Below, in pieces: positions 5,035-13,526 of a stretch of 21,035 bases of DNA. The position numbers and the translations under genes are program-made. Origin of the DNA: CAYMJM01 sp964391325 (GTDB lineage: Bacteria; Patescibacteriota; Dojkabacteria; B142; JAFGMG01); contig CAYMJM010000015.1 of the NCBI GenBank assembly GCA_964391325.1, positions 1 to 21,035 of the forward strand. The letters are read 5' to 3'. The notes under the pieces are model-generated. The model saw only the letters and a program-made list of their open reading frames with translations. It was not told where the DNA came from and did no database searches. Numbering within the stretch: the stretch's first letter is position 1; each line of letters starts with the position of its first letter.

Positions 5035-7545
5035 CTATATTCCGGTCGGTGGCTTCAGAGGAGCATTAGCCCCTAAATCAAAACCTGATCTACCACTATT
5101 AGGGACTAAGTTAGTATCCGTATTATCTTCCGCGCTTAAGGCAGCTCTCTTGCTGATCTCTGACTCAACCAAAGACCTATCTCTTCCGTGTCGTAGCCTT
5201 GAAAGCTCTTTTACTAGCTGAGCTATTTCTTGATTGCCTTCTTGCAGCTCAAATGGCACATAATTAAGATCAACTGTCAGAGAAAACGGAGGTGGATACT
5301 CTCCATCTACAAGCAATTTAATATACATGTGTCTATTCTCCAGATTAATCAGATCATCCTGATTGAACACAGGTGCAAACCAGTTTTGTAGATACGCAGC
5401 ATCATCTACACCAACTTTGAAACTGGCCATTGTTCCGACATTTCCGAAAACAGCATCGCGTATTCTTTCGTCAATTTGAGCAATATATTGATTAGCGACA
5501 ATTAGATTTAGCCTGTATTTTCTGGCTTCTGAGAGAATCTGGGCAAAATCTTCTGTCGCGAAGTTCTGAAACTCATCCACATATAAGAAGAAGTCTCGTC
5601 TTTGCGACTCTGTCATATCTGCTCTAGTCATAGCAGCTGAAAGTATTTTAGGAATAAGCAGTAAACCAAGGAACTGTGAGTTTTCTTCTCCGATCAGTCC
5701 TTTTGATAAATTAATCAAGAGGATTTTACCCTCATCCATCACATCTCTAAAATCAAACCCTGAATTACTTTGTCCTATAATGTTTCGCATCATTTTATTT
5801 GTTACAAACCTATCAAATTTAGAGACAATATAACCTAATACCTCGGATTTGTGGAAATCAGATGTCTGTGCCATTTGATCTGTCCAATACCTCCTTACAA
5901 CATCGTCTGTCAGTTTGGAAAGAAAGCTCTTCATAAATTTATCGTCAGTTATAATTCTCATCACCTCCATTAGAGATGACCCCTCTACTGCCATTGCAGT
6001 GAGCATGGCATTTCTTACTGCCTGTTCAAGCCTAGGACCAACAATACCTTGCTTATTGGGATCAAACATCTTATACAGCAGATTGATAAAAGAGTTGGTA
6101 ACCAAGTGTTTATCATTTTCATTATGGTATTCAATTATATTAAGACCCATGGGCCGCTCAGTATCTGCAGGATTAAAGTAAATAACATCTTCTGCTCTCT
6201 CTGGTGGAATACGCTCTAGCAACCATTCAACTGAGTCGCCATGAGGATCAAGGAAAGCTACTCCCTGTCCATCTATAATATCTTGTAAAATCATTTGCTG
6301 TAAAAAGAATGTTTTTCCTGTACCTGTTTTACCTACATAGTAAAAATGTCTCCTCCTATCTTCTAGCCTGAGGTATACAGGCTTCACAGAATCTCTATAC
6401 TTGGAAACTCCAAGCCACACTGAATCCTTTTCTTTTTTGTCAGGAACGACATTTGCAGCCGGAGCCCTCTTGGACATCAGCCAGTTAATATGAGGAGTTT
6501 TAACACTTTGATTAGGCAGATGATATACAGTAGCCAATTCGGCTGTGTTTAAGATACTTGTTTCTCTCGGAATTCTATAAATGAAATCTTTAAGAAATCC
6601 TCTTTTATCAGAATCTCCTTTTTTCTTAAATTTATTGCTGCCTTCCTTAGTAAGCTGATCAAAAGAACTTAACAGAGAGTTTAAATTACTGACAGCTTCA
6701 GAGTCAGTCTCCCCCACTGACACAATCCGGATATCTGTGTGAAATCCTGGCTTTTCACACTTTTTTTCTATACCAACTAGGACATCATCGTCTACGTCTA
6801 TTTTCTTCTTTTCTGGATCTGCGTTATTTTCCCTGACTTTTTTTACATATTTTTTACCTTCATTTCGCCAGGTACTGCCCGCTGGAGAAATCACTATTTG
6901 CATGGCCAGTGCTTCTCCTTTTTTGACCTTAGACATTGATGATGTAAGACTCGCAATAAAATCATTAGGAAGCTCCTCATATGTTCTTAGTGCTTTATAG
7001 GCGTCCTTATCCAGAACCAGACTTGTATAAGCTACCCTTGCTTTAGATGGGAACAGATTATATTCTGAAGCAAAAAGAATTTCTGCCTCTGAATAAACAC
7101 CATTTATTTGTTTTTCTACAGTAGACGCAAGAACCTTTGGTACACAGACATAAAATTTTATAAGCTGGGGAAATGCAACTAATTCAAAGCTTATAAAATT
7201 TCTAGCACCAAACATCTCCTGAGGTTTACTTAATTTCCCCTGTATTCCTGTTAAGCTGGAAAATAACTGATCTGCAGCCTGTATCTCAACTTCGTTTGTC
7301 CTGGGAATCCTCACTTCAAACAAGACAGTCTCCAACGATTTTTTTTCCAGTGAATTGCTTTTAACAGCTTTTCGAAATTGCTGAAAAAGATAATATAGAA
7401 GAAATGCAGTCAGAGCTAATATTCCAATGGAAGCCAGAAATAAAAGAAAATACTGTAAAAGCAGATCACTATCCAGTGCAAGTCCATTATTTTGACTCGA
7501 ATAATCAGTCGTTCTTCTCGTTATAGTCTGTGCTAGAAATTGCAT
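5035..7545 (-). CDS. TraG/VirD4-like (HerA/FtsK-superfamily) DNA-translocation ATPase, membrane-anchored
   Basis: 836 aa. One N-terminal membrane helix (about 28-52) is followed by a region of unknown fold (about 60-340) and then the RecA-like motor: Walker A VGKTGTGKTF (about 404-413), AFLDPHGDSVEWLLERIP just after it, Walker B FFLYVDEFQNFA (about 652-663), and a sensor-like VANQY (about 684-688). The AFLDPHGD and VDEFQNF combination is typical of CPR proteins annotated as type IV secretion DNA-binding or TraM-recognition-domain proteins. Such ATPases drive DNA through the envelope in conjugation or related transfer. The C-terminal tail is Ser/Asn/Pro-rich and probably unstructured. With the pilin-like genes at 17-21 kb it is the second component of a T4SS-like apparatus in this window. 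Start is the ATG at 7545, without an obvious Shine-Dalgarno. Confidence 0.82.
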   Translation of the reverse strand: MQFLAQTITRRTTDYSSQNNGLALDSDLLLQYFLLFLASIGILALTAFLLYYLFQQFRKAVKSNSLEKKSLETVLFEVRIPRTNEVEIQAADQLFSSLTGIQGKLSKPQEMFGARNFISFELVAFPQLIKFYVCVPKVLASTVEKQINGVYSEAEILFASEYNLFPSKARVAYTSLVLDKDAYKALRTYEELPNDFIASLTSSMSKVKKGEALAMQIVISPAGSTWRNEGKKYVKKVRENNADPEKKKIDVDDDVLVGIEKKCEKPGFHTDIRIVSVGETDSEAVSNLNSLLSSFDQLTKEGSNKFKKKGDSDKRGFLKDFIYRIPRETSILNTAELATVYHLPNQSVKTPHINWLMSKRAPAANVVPDKKEKDSVWLGVSKYRDSVKPVYLRLEDRRRHFYYVGKTGTGKTFFLQQMILQDIIDGQGVAFLDPHGDSVEWLLERIPPERAEDVIYFNPADTERPMGLNIIEYHNENDKHLVTNSFINLLYKMFDPNKQGIVGPRLEQAVRNAMLTAMAVEGSSLMEVMRIITDDKFMKSFLSKLTDDVVRRYWTDQMAQTSDFHKSEVLGYIVSKFDRFVTNKMMRNIIGQSNSGFDFRDVMDEGKILLINLSKGLIGEENSQFLGLLLIPKILSAAMTRADMTESQRRDFFLYVDEFQNFATEDFAQILSEARKYRLNLIVANQYIAQIDERIRDAVFGNVGTMASFKVGVDDAAYLQNWFAPVFNQDDLINLENRHMYIKLLVDGEYPPPFSLTVDLNYVPFELQEGNQEIAQLVKELSRLRHGRDRSLVESEISKRAALSAEDNTDTNLVPNSGRSGFDLGANAPLKPPTGI

Positions 7546-7567
7546 TTGTATGTGTTTTAACTTTCAT

Positions 7568-7596
7568 ATAATACAACAAAGACAGTTAACTGTCAG
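7568..7596 (-). promoter_or_regulatory. Promoter for the TraG-like ATPase gene, overlapped by a 14-bp palindrome
   Basis: Minus strand: CTGACA (7591-7596), 17-nt spacer, TATTAT (7568-7573). The perfect palindrome GACAGTTAACTGTC (7581-7594) covers part of the -35 and spacer, the place where a repressor site would act. It could also fold as a 5-bp hairpin, but the following TTTGTT is a poor terminator tail. Confidence 0.5.
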
Positions 7597-7621
7597 CCTC
7601 TGAAACCAATTAGTGAAATCG

Positions 7622-8065
7622 TTACGCTGTTTTCTGTTTTTTGAGAAGTCTGTCTAAAAATATCAGCAACCACGTCTTGGAGTCTTTCTTATTTCCCTTA
7701 CCCGCTCTCTGCTCAATATACCCGGGATTATTGGTAATTTGTAATGGAGCAGTATAACCAAAATACTTTGGTTTTGTCTGCTGTGGCGATTGTTCTTTCT
7801 TTTCCTTAAATGGATCTGATTTTGGAAGTGACGGAGGTTGCTGTGGAGGCCGTTGTTCTTGTGCCTCTTCATTCGCCTGTTTTTCTATCCGTTTAATCTG
7901 TTCGTAACCAGATTCTTCAGCAGGTTGCGTTTCAGTTTTTACGAGTGCGGCTACGGTTTCAGGACTGAAACCTCCGGTGCTTACTTGAGGTTGAGCTTGA
8001 CCAGGGGAAGCACTAGCCTGCGTAGGATCTAAGGGTAAATTATTATTATTATTTGGATCGTTCAT
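7622..8065 (-). CDS. Pro/Gln-rich disordered protein of unknown function
   Basis: 147 aa, not recognised. The N-terminus is NDPNNNNNLPLDPTQASASPGQAQ, encoded by a run of AAT/AAC codons. The middle is rich in Gln, Pro, Glu and Lys (QEQRPPQQPPSLPKSD, SPQQTKPK) and should be unfolded. The last 40 residues are basic and end in a hydrophobic-basic stretch, TWLLIFLDRLLKKQKTA, that could form an amphipathic helix touching membrane or partner. There is no signal peptide. It sits between smpB and the ATPase gene on the same strand, so it may be an accessory of the ATPase, but only position suggests this. The ATG at 8065 lies 5 nt downstream of a TGTTATAAT box (8071-8076), compatible with a leaderless transcript. 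Confidence 0.6.
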   Translation of the reverse strand: MNDPNNNNNLPLDPTQASASPGQAQPQVSTGGFSPETVAALVKTETQPAEESGYEQIKRIEKQANEEAQEQRPPQQPPSLPKSDPFKEKKEQSPQQTKPKYFGYTAPLQITNNPGYIEQRAGKGNKKDSKTWLLIFLDRLLKKQKTA

Positions 8066-8097
8066 ATATCATTATAACATCAATAGTGTTAAGTACT

Positions 8098-8541
8098 CTA
8101 CCACCTGTTTCCACGCCTTGTGATGTCACGCTTCATCTCCTTTGCCTTTATATACTCCCTTTTATCAAACTTCTTACGACCTTTTCCTATACCTATCTCT
8201 AATTTAACTTTGTTATTTCGTAAATGGATGTCAAGCACAATAATTGATATTCCAGGACTCTGCTTATACTTTCTTAATTTAGATATTTCACTTTTCTTTA
8301 GTAAAAGCCGTTTTGGTCGGCTTTCATCTATCTGTATACTAGGAGACTGGGTTCTCCACCTACTGATATGCATGTTCAGAACAAAAACTCCATTATCTGT
8401 GATCTTAACATAACTGTCGTTAAACGAAACCATACCTGCACGAATAGACCTCACCTCCCATCCTTGAAGCTGAATTCCAGCCTCAAATTTTTCCAGGATT
8501 TCATAGTTGAAATAAGATTGTTTGTTCTTAGCAAGTAACAC
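8098..8541 (-). CDS. smpB: SsrA-binding protein SmpB
   Basis: 147 aa, the family length. The N-terminal LLAKNKQSYFNYEILEKFEAGIQLQGWEVRSIRAG matches the SmpB pattern (YEI, EAGI, L-G-EVKSLR-like), followed by FNDSYVKI and HISRW. The basic C-terminal KREYIKAKEMKRDITRRGNRW corresponds to the tail that enters the empty mRNA channel. SmpB binds tmRNA and, with it, rescues stalled ribosomes. Start codon is GTG at 8541, chosen because it fits the family N-terminus exactly; there is no good Shine-Dalgarno. It begins 7 nt after the stop of the large PP2C-like gene, so the two are probably co-transcribed. No tmRNA gene is seen in the window. Confidence 0.95.
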   Translation of the reverse strand: MLLAKNKQSYFNYEILEKFEAGIQLQGWEVRSIRAGMVSFNDSYVKITDNGVFVLNMHISRWRTQSPSIQIDESRPKRLLLKKSEISKLRKYKQSPGISIIVLDIHLRNNKVKLEIGIGKGRKKFDKREYIKAKEMKRDITRRGNRW

Positions 8542-8548
8542 GGAAATA

Positions 8549-10840
8549 TTAAAACAGATAACTATCTAACTCAGACTTAGGCAGCTTATAAAGCTTGGCG
8601 CCGTCGAGTACATAGATATTAACAGAATCTACCACAATGTCCACAATATTTTTGAAAATATTTTGTTGTCCAGTATATTTGTATTGAGCAATTAGGTCTA
8701 TAAAATCAACGTTGTCTCCCCTACTCTTTGTAAACACCAAGATTCTTTGATTAGCCGGATCTGCTATATAAATATAGAGAGCATCTGTTGTCAGTTTAGT
8801 AGCCGTCTGGAGACTATCTGATCCTAATAATCCAATTATATTTGTTGTAATTTCAGAATTTACGTAATGCCTACTTAAGCCTGCCCCCTCTTTAATTAAA
8901 ATAAATTTTCCATCCAGCAAAGCAATATCAGTAATACCATGGTAGTTCTCTCCCTCCCAGCGGGACTGAGGTCCAACACTGTAAGCCCCTCCACGTTTAT
9001 TAATCTGCTGTACCTGTGGAGATACACTCATTGCAAGATAAAGCCTGATATCATCAGTTCCCACAGTATATGCATCCATCTCAACTGTTGTTGATAGCTT
9101 TGCATTTGTCATCCCCGGGAAACGTCTCATCTGACCGGTCTTGATATCTAATAAGCCTAAAGCTGTATCGGATTCGTCTAAAACTACAAGTCCCTCATCA
9201 GGGTCTGCTACTATCAGACGGGGTGTTTGGAGATCATTAAAGAATTCCCTTTGCCCCCCTTCTGGTCCGACCTGATATATTACGTTTCTTGCAGAATCAG
9301 TAACATAAAGGTTTCCATCTTTTAAAGTGATGTCTGATGGGACTGCCCCTTCAAAGTTTGCACCCAGATCACTTACAATTACTGGATTTTCCACTTCAAT
9401 TATTCTTTGCAGTTTTCTGTTGAGATCTTGTAACCTTGCTGCATAGCCTTCTAACTCAGCTCGGTAATCTTCAGATATATTAGTTGAATTAATTTTATTC
9501 TGCAGCTCCTGTATGCTTACTAATACATTTTCACGTGCAGGTATATTGTCAGGAGCGCTAATAGTGAAAACGCTGTTGCTTTCTATCTCATCAACATCTG
9601 TGCTTAGCTCTTGAACTAGTCTTCTATTTTCTCTTTCCTGTCTTGCAGACTCAACAGCATTGGTTCTTATTTTGATTGCTCCGTAGAGAATCAATACAAA
9701 CACAATTGCAAGGACTGCGATCACCCTATAATTGAGCTGCTTTCTACGTCCTCGTAGATAAACTCCATTGCCACCTTTCATCCCCAGAATATCTTCTTTA
9801 ATGAAAAGCCAAAACTTTAGTAACCAGACCTTGGCTTTAACAAGCATCCTTTTTAAGACTACAACTATAGTACTGTCTCTCTTCATATCTGGCTCTATCC
9901 GAGAACCTGCAGGTTGGTCTTCCTGTGCTGTAATCTCAGTAGTTTCTGTATCAGGTAATGGTGTTTGTGTGCTTTGTTTATTTTTAAAGCTCTGTAACCT
10001 CGAGTTCACAAAATCCCTCGTTTCATCAAACTTTAGAAGCACCTGTTCTTTTAACTTATTCAAGCTGAATTTCCGTTCACTAAAAGGAGTTGGTGCTTCT
10101 TCTGGCTCCTCCTCCTGTTCATCCGTCGTCAACTCCTTGTTAACATATTGTAGATTTTTATCTTCTTCTATAACTGCTGACACTAGGTCCTGCTTCTCTT
10201 CCAGGCCTACACCAAGTAGCAGCAGACCGATCTTACTGTCATCCTCCAGCATTTTATTCTTCAACACTATTTCGCTATAGTCGCTCACTGACTCTAGTAG
10301 CTCCTCTTCAGAGTAGTATTCATTGATATTCGGAGTGCTTAGTAAAAATACGTCTCCTTTTTCAAATAATCCGGATAAAACTGCATAATCTTTTTCTCCA
10401 GTTGGATCTCTAAACCCAGCAGCCAGATCCTGAAGGCTTCCCGATCTATAAATTTTAACACCGCCATCTCCGATCCGCACTGAGAAAAAGTAAGGCTCTT
10501 TGATTACCAGAGTGATCAGATCAAAGTTGATACCGTGTAGTGCAGCTGTTTCGTCATTTTCCACCAGTGTAAGCAATCTATTTTTTGTCGCTTTGACTGC
10601 TTCTTCCAGTGCTTCCAGTGTTGAGTCTGCTGCACTTTCGAAGTATGACTCGTGAAGGATATCAAGAAGTAAATTGCCTACAACAGATGAATCAAATTCT
10701 TTAGGACCTTCAATTAAAATAGCAGCAAATATTTCCCCTCTTGCACTAAAAATCTTCTCCGAACTAGGTTTGTAAGTATAGACACTAGCCCATATCCCCG
10801 GTTTATTTTTGCCTACGAAATATCTTTTCTGGACTTTCAT
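8549..10840 (-). CDS. Large single-pass membrane protein: degenerate PP2C-like domain, coiled coil, possible beta-propeller
   Basis: 763 aa from the ATG at 10840; an in-frame TTG at 10849 would add three residues. No named gene recognised. Residues about 1-215 have the order of PPM/PP2C phosphatase elements: ARGEIFAAILIEG, HGINFDLITLVIKE, FSVRIGDGGVKIYRSG and KGDVFLLSTPNINEYYSEEEL. The metal-binding Asp positions are not kept (LLSTPNI where phosphatases have SDG), so it is probably not an active phosphatase. An acidic linker and a basic stretch follow, then a membrane helix (about 371-390), a coiled coil to about 483, and a C-terminal domain with repeated segments such as PSDITLKDGNLYVTDSARNV and IYIADPANQRILVF that resemble NHL/propeller blades. 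The PP2C-like part would be cytoplasmic and the propeller outside. It heads smpB and follows two small membrane-protein genes. Confidence 0.65.
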   Translation of the reverse strand: MKVQKRYFVGKNKPGIWASVYTYKPSSEKIFSARGEIFAAILIEGPKEFDSSVVGNLLLDILHESYFESAADSTLEALEEAVKATKNRLLTLVENDETAALHGINFDLITLVIKEPYFFSVRIGDGGVKIYRSGSLQDLAAGFRDPTGEKDYAVLSGLFEKGDVFLLSTPNINEYYSEEELLESVSDYSEIVLKNKMLEDDSKIGLLLLGVGLEEKQDLVSAVIEEDKNLQYVNKELTTDEQEEEPEEAPTPFSERKFSLNKLKEQVLLKFDETRDFVNSRLQSFKNKQSTQTPLPDTETTEITAQEDQPAGSRIEPDMKRDSTIVVVLKRMLVKAKVWLLKFWLFIKEDILGMKGGNGVYLRGRRKQLNYRVIAVLAIVFVLILYGAIKIRTNAVESARQERENRRLVQELSTDVDEIESNSVFTISAPDNIPARENVLVSIQELQNKINSTNISEDYRAELEGYAARLQDLNRKLQRIIEVENPVIVSDLGANFEGAVPSDITLKDGNLYVTDSARNVIYQVGPEGGQREFFNDLQTPRLIVADPDEGLVVLDESDTALGLLDIKTGQMRRFPGMTNAKLSTTVEMDAYTVGTDDIRLYLAMSVSPQVQQINKRGGAYSVGPQSRWEGENYHGITDIALLDGKFILIKEGAGLSRHYVNSEITTNIIGLLGSDSLQTATKLTTDALYIYIADPANQRILVFTKSRGDNVDFIDLIAQYKYTGQQNIFKNIVDIVVDSVNIYVLDGAKLYKLPKSELDSYLF

Positions 10841-10854
10841 TTCTGACAATAAAC

Positions 10855-11070
10855 TTAAGCTAAAATAGCATACAACAATGAAATTATTACTACAAATATA
10901 AAGCCTGTGACTAGAAAGATAATCAAAGGTGACCTTACTTTAATTATCGCATTCATCGTTGCAATCTGTCTAAGTAAAATTACACCTACTCCAGCATTAA
11001 ATATTAAAACTATTATAGTTAATACTCTTACAAGTAAAAAAAACAATTCTCCCAATTGCTCTTCTGTCAT
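10855..11070 (-). CDS. Small two-helix membrane protein
   Basis: 71 aa. A short polar N-terminus (MTEEQLGELF) is followed by two hydrophobic helices (about 9-33 and 48-70) joined by a short loop, RQIATMNAIIKVRSP. Proteins of this shape with a RQ-A-MN loop are common in CPR genomes and I believe they fall in a family of unknown function (possibly DUF5657), which I cannot confirm. The start ATG overlaps the TGA stop of the upstream PH-domain gene (ATGA), so the two are translationally coupled. The next gene starts 14 nt downstream. Function unknown; no catalytic residues visible. Confidence 0.65.
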   Translation of the reverse strand: MTEEQLGELFFLLVRVLTIIVLIFNAGVGVILLRQIATMNAIIKVRSPLIIFLVTGFIFVVIISLLYAILA

Positions 11071-11687
11071 GGTTCCTCTGTCCTAACTAAACTAGCAAGG
11101 TCGGCTATCACATCTCTTAGCCACGAGGGTTTGGGAACAGCTTTAAAGTAGAATTTGTTTCTACTGGAAGCTGTTTGGACCATAATATCACCATAGCCAA
11201 ACATATTTGGCAAAAATCCTACGCTCATCTGACTGACATCTTGTACATTTTCTATTTCTGCTTCAGACACTTTATAAGCCGATAATGCCTTAAAGTCGTA
11301 ATCTATCACCCTATCGCTTGTAACCAGATAAATATTGTAATACCAGTTCATCAGATTCATTAAAACCAGTGCTACTATTGATAAGTAGTAGGCGGCAATC
11401 ATCAATACTATCAACCCGTTAGGAATAAAGTCTATATTGACATTAAAATAATCTACAAAATAGAGTAAAAATAATGGAATCGTACTGAGTCCCGCAGCTC
11501 TTGTAATCCATCCTATATTGGTGAGAATATGAGCTCGAGCAAGTATATATACCTTCTCCCCGGGATTTTGGGTCTCAAAAGTCAGCTGTTTCGGATAAAC
11601 GCTGATCGAACCAAATGCTCTACTTTCCCGTCTCGGGAGAATTTTTGCAACAATTTTATTTTTGTCTTCACGAGTTGCTTTAGGCAT
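11067..11687 (-). CDS. Bacterial PH-domain membrane protein
   Basis: 206 aa. An N-terminal soluble part is followed by two membrane helices (about 63-80 and 89-112), then a C-terminal bacterial PH-like domain (YdbS/bPH2 type): NWYYNIYLVTSDRVIDYDF, EIENVQDVSQMSVGFLPNMFGYGDIMVQTA and FKAVPKPSWLRDVI. The pattern of T-RVIDYD, QD, GYGDI and a closing P is the family hallmark. The role of such proteins is not established; many sit in membrane-stress or envelope operons. It begins 4 nt after the SpoIID-protein stop and overlaps the next small membrane-protein gene by 4 nt (ATGA). That TGA stop is good evidence that UGA is not recoded in this organism. Confidence 0.75.
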   Translation of the reverse strand: MPKATREDKNKIVAKILPRRESRAFGSISVYPKQLTFETQNPGEKVYILARAHILTNIGWITRAAGLSTIPLFLLYFVDYFNVNIDFIPNGLIVLMIAAYYLSIVALVLMNLMNWYYNIYLVTSDRVIDYDFKALSAYKVSEAEIENVQDVSQMSVGFLPNMFGYGDIMVQTASSRNKFYFKAVPKPSWLRDVIADLASLVRTEEP

Positions 11688-11691
11688 TTAG

Positions 11692-13506
11692 CTAGCTTTT
11701 TTTAAGAATATCAAAAGTAATGCTTTTTATATTATCACTAGGCCTGTTTACCCCCTTATTAGGAGAGTTAATCCATTTATTGAAAAGCGTTCTAAAGTAC
11801 TGACCTGATACAGTAGCACTGCCTTTTGTCCCTTTAAAGGTCACAATTTTCACTCTACCAGATGGATCCTCTGTTGCCTGGAGGCTCTCCAGTGTGCCTA
11901 CCTTGTCTTGCACCGATGACTTAAACCAAACTCTTGTATCACAAAATTTACCACACCAATCTATCATAATATTCAATTCTGATATTGAGTACGAATTAGT
12001 ATGCCACTTTACTCTATCGTATGGCTTGTATGTGTAACTGTTATCATTAATAGATTGTAAATAAGAGTAATTGTCTCCACCTCCAGCATTGCTAGTAGGC
12101 CAAATAGTTCTATGATCAGCTGTACCACTTCCATTATTGTTATATGAGGAATAGAATGCTCTAATTATCTGATTGTCCTTTAAAATATATTGAGAGTCAG
12201 TTTCCCAGGCCGCCCATGCTTTAGCCTTACCTCCTTTATAGACTTGACATACTGCGGATGTGCATATAGGTTGTTCACTTGTTACACCATATGCTCGGGC
12301 AGCTATTACCTGCGCCTTAATAGCCTCTTCGGGCCAGCAATCCCATATTGTATTGGGATTATCGATTACATATTTATTCCTCCTAGGATCGTTTGCTGCC
12401 CATCCCTGAGAATCAGCAAACTGTTTCCAGCTCTCTATTTGCGCAATTGTCCCACATGCATAATCTGGCACTTCTCCCAAACCTGCGACATAGTTTTCAA
12501 CTGACATATTTCCATATCCCTGCACATTAATTGTCTTACCAGGAACCTTCTTTACTTCCGTACCTTTATAGTAACTAGTAACTATACGCCCAGCATTCCA
12601 ACCTGCTGCGGCTGCTCCGTATGCGCCAAATTGAGAGAGACCTAATCCATGGCCTAGTGCATCATAACTTGGTATATATGCTCCATTTGTTGTATTCAAG
12701 GCACTACCGTACATATACATTTGCCCGCTAACTAAAGGTTGTTGACCACCTGGTGTATTTTGGCTGATTTCTTGCTCCATTTGTTGTTTTTCTTCATTCA
12801 AAGCTCCCTGTATAACTTGTGTCTGACCCACTTTCGCTCGAATACCGTTTACACTGGATGTAGCTTGTGCAACCACCTGCTTACTCTTTTCTATCTGTTT
12901 TTCAAGAAATGCCTTGCGCTCTGCTTTCTCTTCCTTTTGTTTATTTAATTCCTTCAACTTCGTATTCATATCTGCCAGGTCCTGCTCCAATTGCTTCAAT
13001 TTTTCGTAAGTGGTATTAAGCCCTTCTTGGTCTGATTCTGTTACTATTTCCATATAGTAATTTGTCTTTAGAGGATCGCCCTGAGCAAGCAAAAGTCTAC
13101 TAACTTCATCGTTATTTTTCCAACTCATATAGAGTGAACTTGCCTGCTGGAATTGCTTCTCCTCTTGCTTCTCTTTCTCTAATTCTTGGGATACTATCTG
13201 CGTCTGCATTTCTTTGACAGTGAGTTCTAGAAGTTGAACATTTATCTCTATCTGAGTAATCTCAGCTTTCACTCTCTCAAGTTCACTTTGTGAATTTTTT
13301 TGCTGGTTGACTGCAGAATTTAGCTCATTTTGCTTTGAGGATAAGTCTTTTTTAAGCTTCTTTAATTCCGCTTCATTTGTCTCAATATCTTTTTGGATAT
13401 CCATGATATCTCTGGCCTGCACCGGGGTCATGGTTACTGTCAACATTATGAGTATCAGAAGCACGATACTCATAATAGATTTTAGTTTAACGATTATTTT
13501 CGCCAT
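11692..13506 (-). CDS. Secreted coiled-coil protein with C-terminal SpoIID/LytB domain
   Basis: 604 aa. Signal peptide 1-31 (LLILIMLTVTMTPVQA). Residues about 32-250 form a long coiled coil of the CwlO/PcsB type, including MSWKNNDEVSRLLLAQGDP, the sort of region that FtsEX-controlled cell-wall hydrolases use. The SpoIID-like domain follows: GHGLGLSQFGAYGAAAAG (285-302), YVAGLGEVPDYACGT with likely catalytic E345, IKAQVIAARAYGVT (396-409) and CQVYKGG (420-426). SpoIID cleaves peptidoglycan glycan strands as a lytic transglycosylase. The GHG motif precedes the catalytic Glu, the reverse of B. subtilis SpoIID. Cysteines 351, 390, 414 and 420 may form disulfides. The protein could remodel the wall at division or open it for an envelope-spanning apparatus. 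Confidence 0.82.
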   Translation of the reverse strand: MAKIIVKLKSIMSIVLLILIMLTVTMTPVQARDIMDIQKDIETNEAELKKLKKDLSSKQNELNSAVNQQKNSQSELERVKAEITQIEINVQLLELTVKEMQTQIVSQELEKEKQEEKQFQQASSLYMSWKNNDEVSRLLLAQGDPLKTNYYMEIVTESDQEGLNTTYEKLKQLEQDLADMNTKLKELNKQKEEKAERKAFLEKQIEKSKQVVAQATSSVNGIRAKVGQTQVIQGALNEEKQQMEQEISQNTPGGQQPLVSGQMYMYGSALNTTNGAYIPSYDALGHGLGLSQFGAYGAAAAGWNAGRIVTSYYKGTEVKKVPGKTINVQGYGNMSVENYVAGLGEVPDYACGTIAQIESWKQFADSQGWAANDPRRNKYVIDNPNTIWDCWPEEAIKAQVIAARAYGVTSEQPICTSAVCQVYKGGKAKAWAAWETDSQYILKDNQIIRAFYSSYNNNGSGTADHRTIWPTSNAGGGDNYSYLQSINDNSYTYKPYDRVKWHTNSYSISELNIMIDWCGKFCDTRVWFKSSVQDKVGTLESLQATEDPSGRVKIVTFKGTKGSATVSGQYFRTLFNKWINSPNKGVNRPSDNIKSITFDILKKS

Positions 13507-13526
13507 TTTGACACTTATTAATTATA

